From Fratercula arctica (taxonomy: Eukaryota; Chordata; Aves; Charadriiformes; Alcidae), in the NCBI GenBank assembly GCA_947846985.1, contig CANTUZ010000001.1, forward strand, positions 2,666,001 to 2,730,000: DNA of 64,000 bases, read 5' to 3'. The notes below the pieces were generated by a model that saw only the letters and a program-made list of their open reading frames with translations, was not told where the DNA came from and did not search any database. Position 1 is the first letter of the stretch; each line of letters begins with the position of its first letter. This document shows, piece after piece, positions 1 to 11,308 of this stretch. Made by a program: the position numbers and the translations under genes.

Positions 1-395
1 CTAATGCTGACAAAAACCATCACTAAACCATATCTCTAAGCACTATGTCTAGCTGGCTTTTAAATCCCTCCAGGGATGGCGACTCCACCACTGCCCTGGG
101 CAGCCTCTTCCAATGCTTGACAACCCTTTCGGGGAAGAACTTTTTCCTACTATCCATCCTAAACCTCCCCTGGTGCAACTTGAGGCCGTTTCCTCTTGTC
201 CCATGGCCTGTTCCTTGGGAGAAGAGACCGACCCCTCCGGCTACCCCCTCCTTTCAGGCAGTTGTAGAGAGCGAGAAGGTCTCCCCTCAGCCTCCTTTTC
301 TCCAGGCTGAACACCCCCAGCTCCCTCAGCTGCTCCTCACAAGACTTGCGCTCCAGACCCCTCACCAGCTCTGTTGCTCTTCTCTGGACCCCTCA
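1..395 (-). mobile_element. CR1 LINE 3' fragment, GCCGGCTTTTAAATCCCTCC-type subfamily, cut by window start
   Basis: Read on the minus strand this is the C-terminal end of the CR1 ORF2 reverse transcriptase plus the 3' untranslated tail. A frame at 365-159 carries the hallmark [15 protein letters not shown]. It aligns by eye over its whole length with the plus-strand copy at 43391-43847, sharing the '[26 protein letters not shown]' spacing. The final tail (3' end of the element) lies outside the window. Stops and frame breaks mark it as a dead copy. Its inner end stops about 90 bases before the CT tract of the CpG island, so it forms the immediate upstream flank of the presumed promoter. Confidence 0.9.
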
Positions 396-480
396 GGGAT
401 CCTCCAGGGACGGGTATCCCCTGCCAGGTATCCGTTAGGGACACCCCAAAAAAGAGATGCTGCCTGCCTTTGGGTGCAGC

Positions 481-538
481 CTGCCTCCTCCTCCTTCTCC
501 TCCTCCTCTTCTTCTTCCTCCTCCTGCTGCTGCCGCTG
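481..538. repeat. CTC/CTG triplet-rich polypyrimidine tract
   Basis: An almost uninterrupted run of CTC, CTT and CTG triplets on the plus strand, changing to CTGCTGCTGCCGCTG at its right end. In one frame it would encode a leucine/phenylalanine run and in another a serine run. Both are expected from the repeat alone and are not evidence of coding. It sits at the left edge of the CpG island, where such tracts often lie in promoters or 5' untranslated regions. Confidence 0.8.
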
Positions 539-539
539 T

Positions 540-808
540 CCGGGGCGGAGCCGCCCGCCCCAGCTCCCGCCCCGCTCCCGGGAGCGGAGCGGCGGAGCCG
601 AGTCCAGGGCTGCGGGGACGGGGACGCCGGCGTGTCACCTCCCTCCCGCTCCTTCGCTGTCCCCATCCCACCCTCTGCCAGGGGACGGCTCCCCCTTCCC
701 TCCCCCCCCCCCCCACCCCCCCGCCGGCCTCGCCGCCGGGGGGAGCATCGCTCGGCGGGGCAGGAGTCCCCCTCCCTGGGGGCTTGGAGGATCTCCCAGC
801 GGCGGCAG
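540..808 (+). other. Probable 5' (first) exon, gene unknown, start uncertain
   Basis: The right edge is defined by GGCGGCAG|GTAAAG, a strong match to the vertebrate 5' splice site, with the cut after 808. The left edge is only a guess within the CpG island. All three plus-strand frames are open for long stretches because the sequence is GC-rich and stop-poor. One frame gives a leucine run then proline/arginine-rich sequence, another a proline/alanine-rich one. None resembles a protein I know, so a 5' untranslated exon is at least as likely as a coding one. No transcription start, Kozak context or downstream partner exon could be fixed. Confidence 0.4.
691..722. repeat. Poly-C low-complexity tract
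   Basis: A C-rich run with 13 uninterrupted C (702-714), one A, then seven more C. On the minus strand this is a G-run able to form quadruplex-like structures. It lies inside the CpG island and is a likely place for sequencing error. Confidence 0.85.
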
Positions 809-960
809 GTAAAGGGTTGTACTGGTTGGACTGGGAGGAAGGGGGGGCCCTTTGCGTCCCCCCCCGCCCGGCGAGGGGGGTGCAGGGTGCCCCGGGGGTG
901 CGTGTGTGATGCTGATCCGGGGGGGTGGGTGTTGGGTGTGTGACAGATATGCTGGATTTG

Positions 961-1103
961 ACCCCCCAAAAGGTGCTCCGTTGTCCAAAAAGGTGTTTCT
1001 TTTCCCCAAAAGGTGGTTTTTTTTTTTCTCCAAAAGGTGTTTCCTCCCCCCAAAGGTGTTTCCTTGCCCTCCGTGCCCCCCCAAAACGGTGTCTCCCCTC
1101 CCC
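961..1103. repeat. Degenerate minisatellite, CCAAAAGGTGTTTC core, about 6 copies
   Basis: Six imperfect copies of a roughly 20-30 base unit whose core reads CCAAAAGGTGTTTC, starting near 963, 985, 1005, 1030, 1050 and 1080. Spacers between cores are C-rich or T-rich; one holds a T run near 1017-1027. The array starts about 150 bases beyond the presumed first splice donor, in the first part of the putative intron. Confidence 0.8.
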
Positions 1104-4100
1104 TCTATGGGTGGCTCACCTGGCTGGGAGCATCCCAAGCAAAGTTGGGATGTGATGGGATGCTACCACACGGTGGGAGACATGGGTGGGCACCCACCCA
1201 GGGTTCCCCCCTCGGTTCTCCATGACATCCCCCCCATCCCCCAATTTCCAGGGTGTGGATCTGGCCACCCCCTGTTCTCCTTTAGGCTCTACTTGTTTTA
1301 CAGGTAACGCTTCATTTTTATACACCGCTCTCAAAATAATGGCATCCGCAGTGTCCCGCAGCCCCAGGGTTGTCCGGCACCGTAAAATCCCAAGGCAGCA
1401 AAATCCCAAGAGGGATTTATTGCCTCTTGCCCGGTCGGGGGAGCACCCTGTGCCCATCCAGCACCCAAGCTCTCCTCGCAACCTTTACAATAGGTGCAAT
1501 AGGGATGTCCTGGGTGGCTCTTGGAGACATCCCTCCGGAGCAAAGCCCCGTGTTAAAGACCCCAGATTTCTTTCCAGGAGTGAGAAGAGAGGGTGGATGT
1601 AGAGGGTATTATTTTGTCTTGATGCCTGGTGAAGAAATTGCTTGGAAAAAGGAGTAATTCAGGAAAAAGTGGGGAAAAACATAATCTCCTTGCTGTTTTA
1701 TTGAAGCTCTCTCCCAAGTTCTGTATATTCACCGCCTAGAAAACTGGGCGTTGAGGAGTTGCAGTGGAAATGTGAGCTTTCCTCTGGAAAAGGTCTGTTG
1801 TAGCAATTCCTGGTGTTGAAGCTGCGAAATTTCACCTCTGGCAAGATGGAAATGGGGATTCTTCAGCCAGAAAAAACCTGGCTTTGTCAAACTCACCATG
1901 CTTCGGGTTTTCAGGGGTGGGTCTGTACGGCCGCTATTATTACTTGTAATTGTGTTGGCTTAAGGGTTATTTTGGGGCTGGAAAGGGATTACGGATAGGT
2001 GATCGGAACAGTCATGACCATGCTGCATGTGAAATAAAAAAAAAAATATATTGAATTATGGTTCTCTCTGTCCCTGTATGAAAGTAAAGGAGTGCTGACA
2101 GTGAGCCCGTACAGGTTTCTCTCCATTAGAAAGTTATGCTGTGCATGGAGAACGTTAAACCTGACTGTGCCGTTCGGATGCTGTATTCTCCTGGGGTGCT
2201 CCCAACTGGCAGGAAACTTGGAATGTTGCTTCTTAGTGAGCAGAAGTTAGATCAGTGCTTTTTCTTAAAGAGCTTTTTTGGGGGGGGGTTGGATCACCCA
2301 GCGATGCAGGATAAATGCCTTTTTCCCTTCTTTCTTCCTTAGAAATTGCTGGCTTGCACTTGGCAGGTGGGGCTGGGGAAAAACTGAAGTATAAATGGAT
2401 TTCCTGCCTTGCATTTTGTCTGGCATGTCTACGTTCGCCAGGCATCAGATGGCTACGGAAAGCGGTCCATTAATGCATTATACAGCCTTTATCCACCCAG
2501 GCAGTGATGCATCCTGAATCCTTGCAGCCTGCTATTTTAACGCATATTCCTCCATCCAGACTTGAAGCATCTTCACACCGATATCCCAGCAATATTTAGC
2601 TGCAGAATATTTCGCTGTGATTTAGGAGGCGCTTCTTCAGTGGCAAATACAAGCTCTGCTTTGAGGAGTTAATTTTAGAGTGGGTGTCTCTGTCAAGCTG
2701 TACTTTTTCTATTAAATAAGCATGTTCTGCACGTTACGTTCTTCCCGGCGATGAATTCTGTACTTGGAGGCGAAGCATGACTGATGTTTGTCTCGTGCAT
2801 CGACAACGAGCGGCGCAAAGAAAATGAGTTCTGGTTCCATCAATTTATTTGGTGTCGGGTTGTAGGTTCAGAAACTGCTGGCTTGGAATTAATGATAAAA
2901 GGTTTAGTTTTTGCAAGGCAACAAATTGCTTTTATGAACCAGGAAGATTTTAACGAGATACTGAACCAGCTGTAAGGGCTAAGGGACTATTTGTTGCACT
3001 TTTATCCATAAATTGCCACGTGTATTTGACTGCATTAATATTGCCGTAGCGTTTCACACTGCTCAGTGCCAAAATAAGTATATTTAGGGTTTTGCTGGTT
3101 TTTTTTTTTTAGTGTGTGGGTTACAGTAACTCATGGTTGCAACTGGTGTTGTAGGTTGAGGTCAATGTGCTGGTAGCAGATGGCTCATTCACCCCGTTGT
3201 TTGCTTTAGAGGCACTTTGATGCTCACAGGTGGTGGAAGTTAGATCTGGGTCCCTTTCTAACAGACACACCTGCGGGGAATATTGTCCTTTAACTTGCTT
3301 TGTAAATCTTCCCGAGGGTGAAGATAAAAGGGTATGGTTGCGCCTTTGAAATACTTGTGGCATTGCTGCCGTACAGCTGTGGAAGGTTGGTTATCCCTAA
3401 CATTGAGAGTGTTGGGGTTGGACGTGGATGGGCACTTAGGGCTCCTCCTGAACGCAGTTTTCCTACAAGCATGGGGTGGAGGAACATTGAGATGCTGGTC
3501 TGAAACTCCTTTTTCTTGAGAAGATGCATCCAGACGGGCCATGCTTCTGTCCACAAGCCCTTTAATGAAATGCTTTGGCACCTTCTTGCTGATGTCGAGA
3601 TGAAGTGATGGGATCCACCTGGCAGCCACTTGGCTGTGGCCATAAAGAGGCTTCGTTAGGCTGCAGCAGCTGATAATTATGCTTCAAGGAGACCAAATGG
3701 TGGGGGAAGAGGTGGCTGTGGGAGTTTATCCTTGTGCAGAAGAATAACAAGTGCTGCTGGTGTGAGGAGGCTGTGGCTGCTTTGAGCTTTGCTGCTGCCA
3801 ACTGTAGCTGTTGTGGGGTGAGTGGTGTCTCGTGGCTTCTTCCCCTTGTAGCGGGGCGTTTGCTCCCCAAAAATTACTGCGGAGAGCTGGGCGTGAAGCT
3901 GAGCGGTTCCTACTGCTCAGGAGAGGGCAGTGTCACACCAAGGAGCTGCTTCCACGCTAAAACCTGCGTGGAGATGGCAACCTCTGCCAGCCCAGGGGTC
4001 CAGGAGGGTCTTGTAGGGGCGCAATATCCCGTATCCGTGTGGGACCCAGGCACTTCTTCTTCCCCAGGCGAATTATTCCCCCATCCAGCTCCGCTCCCTG

Positions 4101-4187
4101 CAGGCTTTCCCTGCCCCTGGGTGCGCTGCTGGTGTTCAACAGACCTTTGTAGGAATATTCTAAGCGTGATGCTGGGAAAAGGGATTT

Positions 4188-4239
4188 AAGCGACTGTTTA
4201 TAGCAGTCGCTTTTTCCTGCCAGCTCCTCTATAAACAGT
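4188..4239 (+). other. Two overlapping alternative stem-loops
   Basis: AAGCGACTG (4188-4196) pairs perfectly with CAGTCGCTT (4204-4212) around the seven-base loop TTTATAG, and is followed by a T run. Independently, ACTGTTTATAG (4193-4203) pairs perfectly over 11 bases with CTATAAACAGT (4229-4239). The two pairings share bases 4193-4203 and so exclude each other. Nothing nearby indicates an RNA gene; chance is possible. Confidence 0.4.
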
Positions 4240-4428
4240 GATTAGGTGCAGCTACTTTAATGCATGTCTTGACTTTTGGGGGGGGTTGGGTGGAAGCTGT
4301 GCGCTGGTGTTTGGCTTTGCTGCTTTTTCCTCTTCAGCTAACCGCTGTCTTCTCCCCACTTCCTCCAAAAACACCCACAGATACTGCCTGAATTTTTGGT
4401 TAAATAGCCTGACGTTGCTCAATAACCT

Positions 4429-4442
4429 AAAAAAAAAAAAAA
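4429..4442 (+). repeat. A14 homopolymer
   Basis: Fourteen consecutive A. There is no AATAAA at a suitable distance upstream and no flanking duplication, so it does not look like a retrocopy tail. Confidence 0.9.
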
Positions 4443-4723
4443 GCCTTATTTTTATATGTAATTAAATATTTGTAGAAGGTTTCTGCCAAGGAGTGGTTTC
4501 AAGGTACAGCGTGTTCCCCTGAAGGGTATTCAAACAAGGACCTTCTTGGGTGGCAATAGGGAATTTTTCCATGCTCGTGCCTATCTCGAGGCATCGCGTG
4601 TTTTCACATACTGAATCCATTACACGTTGTGATTGAGCTCTGTCTTTTTTCCCTGCCTGGTCTTTGGGCAGGATCAGCTTTATGAAAAACATTTCTTTTG
4701 TGAAAATTTTTTTTTGCACTGAC

Positions 4724-4741
4724 TTTTTTTTTTTTTTTTTT
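4724..4741 (+). repeat. T18 homopolymer
   Basis: Eighteen consecutive T, preceded by a shorter T run at about 4707-4715. It is one of many long T runs on the plus strand. Confidence 0.9.
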
Positions 4742-7700
4742 GGTGGCTCTAGGGGTTGCTGAAATGGGCTGTTATTTTTTGGGTTTTTTGCCCCCACTGG
4801 ATGAAGGGTGGGATGGGGATAGGAGGGGGGCAAATAGAACCTCACTTGGTACCCGAATTTGTGCATCGCCCCAGCTCCATCACTGGGCTCCTACATCTGT
4901 GCGGAGTCCTTCTGGCGGCTAATCTCTTCCTTGGAAATAGCTTGTACTGGTTTTAATGTAATTCTTTAGTCATGACAAAATTGAATCCTCCTGCTCTCTA
5001 ACCACCCTGTCCTCCGCGTCACCGGCTGCTCAGGAGCTGGGCTTTCTGGGAGGCTTTGCCTGGTGCTTGGGGTCCAGGCTGCTGGATCCTGGAGGGCTTG
5101 GAGGTGATGGACTGTAAGTTTATGCTCTTCTTGTCTGGGAATGCTCAAAAAGATCTGTTTCACTTTCAGATTTACCATGTAGCACTGTGCTAAAGCAGTG
5201 TTTTATCTTGAGCTTTTCCCCTTAAAGCAAGCCTGCCTTTAATTTTTAATTCCTTATTTTTTTTTATTTTAAACTCCTGCCGTTTTTCTTAAAACTCTGC
5301 TGTAACTTGTACGATTTCTTTATGAATGTCTGGTCCCTGTGTTTTGCTTCCCTTCCCCTCCCACCTCCTCCTTGGTGAGCTGAAATGAAACTTCTCCCTC
5401 CCCCAGCCTGAGGTTAGATGCAGAAATATTCTGGTCGCCCGCCGCTTTTAGCTGCGCCGCGTTTCAGGTTCACATTAGCACAGGTTGCTCAGGGAAAGCA
5501 TCTTGTATCTGACTTAAATAGCACAAGGTGAAGACCAGCGTTTCCTTTAATATGTATTTTGGGTGTAGCGTTTAAAAAGATGTAATGGACTGGCTGTACC
5601 CTTCAATGGCCAAGCGTTCTTCTGAGCTGCTCTAATAGAGTATCTCTTGGGTCACTTACCTTGTATTGATGAATCTCTTGAGTTGACAGTCGCCTAATCA
5701 TAAATCAAATTGCCCGAGTCTAAAATCAAGTCAATGGTCTGCAGAATTGCAGCAAAATAAATAAAGTGTATTACATTTTCAGACTTGGAGAGGGCGACAG
5801 CCCTGTGGCCAATGGTTGGGACTTGGTGCCCGAAGGTCGTGGGGTGGTGGGGTGATGCACCAAGTGCTCCATCAGGTTCTTGGGAAGTAGGTCTAATCCT
5901 GGAGCAGGTCACTTAAGATCTTGGAGAGGATTTGAGGCTCGTGTCTAGGCTTCCTAAATTTCCTAGGACCTTGCCAGGAGGGCAGAAACCTGGTGTTAAA
6001 GGGCAGGCTTGGCCTTTCCAAGGTATCCCTTGTGTGTGACCCCATCTGAAACCCATGGTGCTGACTGCAGAGCTCTTTTCTGAGCAAAACCTTGGAGGAT
6101 GGTGGTAAAACTGGGAAATATTCAGGGTCATGCCTCAAGTTCTCTGCCCAGTGCTCTTCCATCACGCTGCCAAGGGGCAAGGTGGGGCCGGGGGCTTCCC
6201 AAGTCATGCTAACTGGAGGTGCTACTGGTTGTCCAAACCCTATCTCTGCGATGGATAGAGAGGGGGCTTAGGCTTGTTTACAGGGATTTACCATGGTGGT
6301 GAGGTCACTCCGTGATATATGGGTGGATTTTGTTATGTGTTTGGTTTTTTTTGTGTTTGGTTTTTTTTTTTTTGCCAAGAGGTAATTAATGCTTTCCTTG
6401 GGATTAAAGTATTTCCTGCGTGCCTCAGCTGTTGATGTAGGAAGGAGTCATCCAACCCTTTGACCTTTCTTGGAGATGAAAAAGGCTTTTTGGAGAAGGT
6501 AAGAAGTGTATGTTCAAAACCAGTGTGTCTCTTTCTTACTCAACGACTTTCTTGCATGAAGAAGCCCCATAAAGGACATTTCTTGAGGCTGTCGAGTAGG
6601 TGATGTTTTGTAGGCAGTCGCCCGATACAGCAGTGATTATATTTGCAGGTATTGTGGGAATTTTGGTGTCAATCTACCTACTAATTCGTGCATCTTGTCG
6701 ATGAGACTTTAAACTGCCAGTCAAACCTATTGCAGTTTGAAATCCAGCAAACGGGCAGCGCCTGCGCCCTGGTCTGGGTGTCCAGGCAGAAATCCACCTG
6801 CTTTTTGGGTTGTGATTTCTCCATCCGTGGCCAGGAGCTGCCTGTTGGAGCTTAGGGATCTGCACAGTAATAATGGCTGAACAGTCCTTGTAATCTGTGG
6901 ATGGTTTGGGGCTTGTTAGGAGGCCTGGAATTCCTCAAGTCAAGAGGGAAAGCGAGACCTACGGCTTCTCAAAACGTCTATTTTTAGGTGTGTGTGATTT
7001 ATCATAAAGGATTGCTCTGCACTTAGTACACTGAACTTGTAAGCCCTGTTTTCCAGCTCTTGCACAGATACCAAAATGCCTGCCAAAAATACATACATAT
7101 ATATATTAGTGCCTCATTTTTCCCTATGCTGACAGGCTGGGTCTCATGAGCTCCTGAAACGCTTGCTATATTGCATTTGATGCTCTGTAAATACATAGCG
7201 GTGGGTGGCTCTTATTTTAGGAGTGGGTTATCCCCCTGCTCGGGCTTTGGTTTTGGCTTCAAAACTTGCTGGTGTCTGGCAGGCCGCAAGCTTCTCGTGC
7301 TTGTGCTTGTCTTCTCCTCTGTTTCTGCTCCTGCCTGAGACCTGGAGGCAGAACCCATGTTAAAAACGAAGCAGCTAAACTCATCTTTAGCTCCGAGTTA
7401 ATCACTGAAATGCAGGGTGCTTGCAGTCCTCATTAAAAGCCTGATTTAAAGTGCAAGGTTGACAGCTTGGCTGGAGATACTTTCCCTTATCACAAGTGTT
7501 TCCTAATCTGTCTCCTTGGTGTAAGGATGTGTGTGTGGTTTTTTTTTTTTTGTTTGGATCTCCAGGCTCTTGCTCTTGGAGAGCTGTGTACATTAAAGGA
7601 ATGCAGCATACTTGTCGCTAAGACAGCTGTATATGTTAAAATGTTAATGTGATGGGAGTAAATGTGCTCTGGTGTCTCTTACGCTGTCAGGAGAGCCTTT

Positions 7701-8561
7701 GTGCCTCGCAAGGTCACGCCGCTGCGTAGACGCGTGTTCCTGAAACACAAACAGTGCGGGTTCTCCTTATACAGTTTTGCTTTACAAAGGAAAAGAAAGC
7801 CGCTTGTGGGATTATAGCGACGGAGCCGCTGTCCCTGAAAACACAGGCAGGAGCGGTGCGGCTGAAGGCCAGCGTCCGAGGAAGCGTCCTTCCTTGCCTT
7901 TGTACCTGGGCAAATATCAGCCCTGCAACGTGCTGTGGTTTTGGCTTTGGTCCTGAGCTTGCGTGGGGGTGGGAGGAATGACATGGGTAACGAGGAGCTC
8001 AGAACCTGCTCTGTGGTTTGTTAGAGTTCTGGAGCTGGAAGGGAGTCTCTGAATGTAAGAGGGTCTCTGTGCCTTTGGTGCCCACCATTCCCGACAAAAC
8101 TTTTTGAGGAGGGTGGGCATCTCCTGCCCAGGAGCTGTGCTGGAGGCAGGAACCTGTTCAGCTTCCCAGATGTTTTCAACAGCCCCAACACATATAATTT
8201 GGGAGCCTTTAAATAAATTAATAGTCCACCCAGAGCTCCTTGCATTTGGTGACTAGGATTTAGCATCTACCAACCTTTTTCTTCTGCTGTATTTAAGGCA
8301 AAAAAGTCTTTTACTGGAGCAAGCTGGAAGCTCTGAGCATTGTCTGGAGCGAAATGGACCTATCTGGTAATGTAGCTCCATTAACTCAGTGTAGCCTGGA
8401 AAACTGTTCTTGTTGAAGGGTGAGGGTGTTGGGGAGAAGGTGGGCAGTGCCACCAGGATGGAGGTAACCAGAGTGGGAAACCTGGGTGCAATGCTGTCTT
8501 TGCTGTACCCCAGCGTCCTGCAAAGCCATCATGCCTGCTGGCACCTGTGGCACCTGGGGAC

Positions 8562-8692
8562 ATAGTCATAGAAAGGTTAGAGTTGGAAGGGACCTTAAAG
8601 GTGATCCAGTTCCAACCCCCTGCCATGGGCAGGGACACCTCCCACTAGACCAGGTTGCTCAAAGCCCCGTCCAACCTGGCCTTGAACACTTC
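8562..8692 (-). mobile_element. CR1 LINE, 3' terminal fragment
   Basis: On the minus strand it ends with the CR1 3' terminus. The plus strand reads ATAGTCATAGAAAGGTTAG followed by the usual GGAAGGGACCTTAAAG and CAGGTTGCTCAAAGCCCCGT blocks. Only about 130 bases are kept and the 5' break lies just inside CCTTGAACACTTC. The first tail repeat is slightly diverged. Confidence 0.9.
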
Positions 8693-11308
8693 ATGCTTGA
8701 TACTTGCTTGGGGGGTGGCATAGATCAATATATTTCTTTGGGCAGAGAAGCTGCCCACAAAGCAGCTGTTAAATAATCTCTTTAAGGCATGAAAAACATG
8801 GCAGGAGTTCCTGTGACCACCCGGCATGGCTCAATGGGTGCCAGTAACTGACCCCACATGGACTAATGAGGTGGACAGGGGATCCCAGCAAAGGCCAAAA
8901 CACCCCACCAGCAACTGGGGGAAGTGGGAGCCTTTTACTGTGTTTTCTGTCTTGCCAGGGGAGATTAAAATACATGGCCTCTAGCTAGGAGCTGTCAGAG
9001 CTCTTGGGGCAATATGCCCACCCAGATCAAATCTGAACATCCCCTATTTGTTTTCCCTGTTTGTTTCCCCCAAAAGAAAACACATGGGGTGCAAGCTGTT
9101 GTTCTTGAATACAAGGTCGATTCATCCAGTTTTGGGTTTCCAACCTTCACAACATGCACTGGGTCTGTAATGCAACTCCAGCTCTGCCAAAAGCTGCTGC
9201 AGATTGGAAATAATGCCCTTTGTTTAGGGGTCACCTCCGTGGAGGTGTTGCAAACAGCTTGCCGGCTGCAGCCCATCTGCCAGGCTGGGAAAGCTTTTGG
9301 TGCGAGTTGATCTCAGACCACGCTTGGCTCAATACTGACATCCTTGGAAGCCTTAATGGTGCTGGTGACCTGCCCTGGTGTCACCTGGAGCGGGGTGATA
9401 AATGCCTTTGCAGGTGGATGGGCCCTTCTGGTCGGGGGTGAGGGAGGTCGGCTGGTTAATAGCAAGGCTGGATTTGAGCCTGTGACCTGAAGGCAAAGGT
9501 TCCTGCTGGGCTGAAAAATCCCTCGTGGTTTTTATCATCTTGATGTGCTAAACACCACTGTTTACGGTGGGGAATGTGATTAGTTAGCAGGAATGAAGCC
9601 TGTGAGCTTACTCTGAAGCTGTAACCTGCTGTCCAGACTCTCCTAGAGATATCCTGCAGTGAAGAGCTACAGATCCACTTCTAAGAGCAGAAAAAGCTTA
9701 AACTAGGGGGGGTCCTCTATATTTCTAAAAGTGTCAGCTTATAATGTTTAAACCCTTCTATTGCAAGTCCTTAAATCCAAGCTTCTGGGGTAATAATCTG
9801 GTTGTACTGAGTGCTGTATTGGACCCATGAGACCATCACTTATGCTCTCTTGGCTTCTTCCCCACCCCCAGCTCAGGGAAAATACTGGCTTTTCCCTCTG
9901 TTTCCCTGAACTTTGTAGCTGAACTGTGTGTTCCCAGGAGGGAAATAGCTGGACCACTGGTTTAAGGTCTGGGGTCTGCTCTGCTCCTCTCCTTGAGCAA
10001 TTCGTGGGCTGGATGTTGGGATGTCCTCGCTGGGGGCTGTGGAGCTTCTGAGGGTATGTGGGGTGAGGAGCAGGGAGCCCCCGAGGTCATGAGCTTGGGC
10101 AAATGGAGTCAAAAGACACCATGTCCACTGGTATTTCTGCACCTTCCCTTCCCAAGCGTTACGTGCTTCTCTCTATCTCTGCTGATATTTGTAATAGCGA
10201 TAAGAAAGGCTCTGTAACAAGTGTGCTCTGTGGCTGATAAAACTTGCTGTGCGCAAGAGCTGTTCCAGCTGAGAGCTTATCAGCACTATTAAAACTTTAA
10301 GGATCAGCAAGGCTTGAGACATGGGGGCGTTTCGGGTCCTTTAGCAGCAGGGAAACATCCAACGAGGAATCGTGCTGGAAGTGCTGCTTCTCTGTAAGTC
10401 CCTCTAAGTGCCTTTTTATTTTTTTTCCTCTATATTAAGGAAACAATTTGGGGGATGAGGCTTGTAAACTGGTCAAGCATGCGTCTTAAATGGAGATGGC
10501 TGGTTACTGTGTTGTATGGTGGCGTGTGTAATGAGCTGGCTGGTGCTTAATGAAGGTGGTAGCTGGTCTCAATGGGGACTGAAATAAATTGAGGGATCCA
10601 CCTTCTTGCGTCTCACCAGGCTGCTCTTTGCTTGGAGAAAGAGCTCCTGGTGCTTTTGTGAAGGAAGGGTTGTTCTCCCAACTTGGTTTGATGCTCTTCA
10701 AGGGCACTAACCTCTGCAAGGTTGGTGAAAACATGGGTTGAAGCTGGTAAAGGATACGGTGGTGTGGACCCTGGCCAGGAATCACCTGGCTCCCACCTTG
10801 ATTTGGAAGAGCATAATTCCCAGGAGCTCCCATGTGTTGCCTGAATGTGCTGAGATGAGGCTGCTGGCATCTGAGTGTGGGGATGTCTTTGTCCTCCTCA
10901 AATTTAGGCAACTTATGCAGACATCTCCATCCTCTTGGGATCTGCAACTTTGAGCCTTCTCCAGTGGCTAGGTGCCCAGACCTTCTGTCTAAAAATGTCA
11001 ATACAGTTTATTTTCTTGTGTGAAACTCCCCAGGAGGGAGACATGGTGATACCTGTTTTACAGGAGAGCGGTGTGATCGCTGCTTAGAAACTTCCCTTTC
11101 CCTTTTGGGATGAGGAAATGAAAATGTTCCTCTCCAGCCTCTGCAAAAGCTCCTTTTCCAGGAGGGATGGAGCCTGGAGGTTGAAACCAGACAGTCAAGG
11201 ACCTGAACAGGGAGCCTGTTTCTTGACTGCTTCTCCTAGGAAGTGGAGCCAGGGTGGGAAGGTACTTTCCTTGTTTGCATGCCTGTTTTTCAAATCAATC
11301 AAAAGAAG
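8693..11308. other. Single-copy non-coding sequence with a GATA-motif cluster
   Basis: No open frame of note and no CR1. The only pattern picked out is the group of GATA-type motifs at 10193-10283. Short frames such as the minus-strand one ending near 10504 have no recognisable content. Confidence 0.6.
10193..10283. promoter_or_regulatory. Cluster of GATA-type motifs, possible enhancer
   Basis: Within about 90 bases: TGATAT (near 10193), CGATAAG (10199-10205), TGATAAA (10235-10241) and CTTATCA (10276-10282, TGATAAG on the minus strand). The last two fit WGATAR. Such density is more than a random 90-base stretch would usually give, but the motif is short and the call rests on eye inspection only. 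Confidence 0.25.

Larger units (their letters stand above)
530..905. promoter_or_regulatory. CpG island, probable promoter of an unidentified gene
   Basis: The base composition jumps to very GC-rich with frequent CpG (for example around 541-620, 721-760 and 855-880), unlike the CpG-poor sequence that fills the rest of the window. GC boxes (GGGGCGG at 542-548 and GCCCCGC-type sequences at about 557-577) fit Sp1-type sites. No TATA box was seen. In birds such islands normally mark promoters. The direction is inferred as plus because a good splice donor follows at 808/809, but a bidirectional promoter cannot be excluded. The C13 run at 702-714 lies inside it. Confidence 0.7.
1104..8561. other. 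Single-copy non-coding sequence, no gene recognised
   Basis: Short unconnected open frames on both strands, none with a recognisable domain. It holds a stem-loop pair near 4188-4239, an A14 run at 4429-4442, an 18-T run at 4724-4741, T/G-rich tracts near 6340-6374 and 7539-7551, and a short AT dinucleotide stretch near 7092-7107. No CR1 was seen in these 7.4 kb, the longest CR1-free stretch after the promoter except for 15.1-26.8 kb. The stretch 2460-2830 is AT-rich and lacks repeats but shows no specific signal. Confidence 0.6.

Noticed and set aside
45..812. A 255-codon plus-strand open frame at the window start
   Set aside because: Its first part reads through an antisense CR1 and its second part through the CT and C tracts of the CpG island. 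The frame is open because of low complexity and no protein family is recognisable.
4188..4215. Hairpin plus T run as an intrinsic bacterial-type terminator
   Set aside because: The sequence is clearly a vertebrate genome. The T run after the hairpin is one of many, and no RNA polymerase III gene lies upstream.
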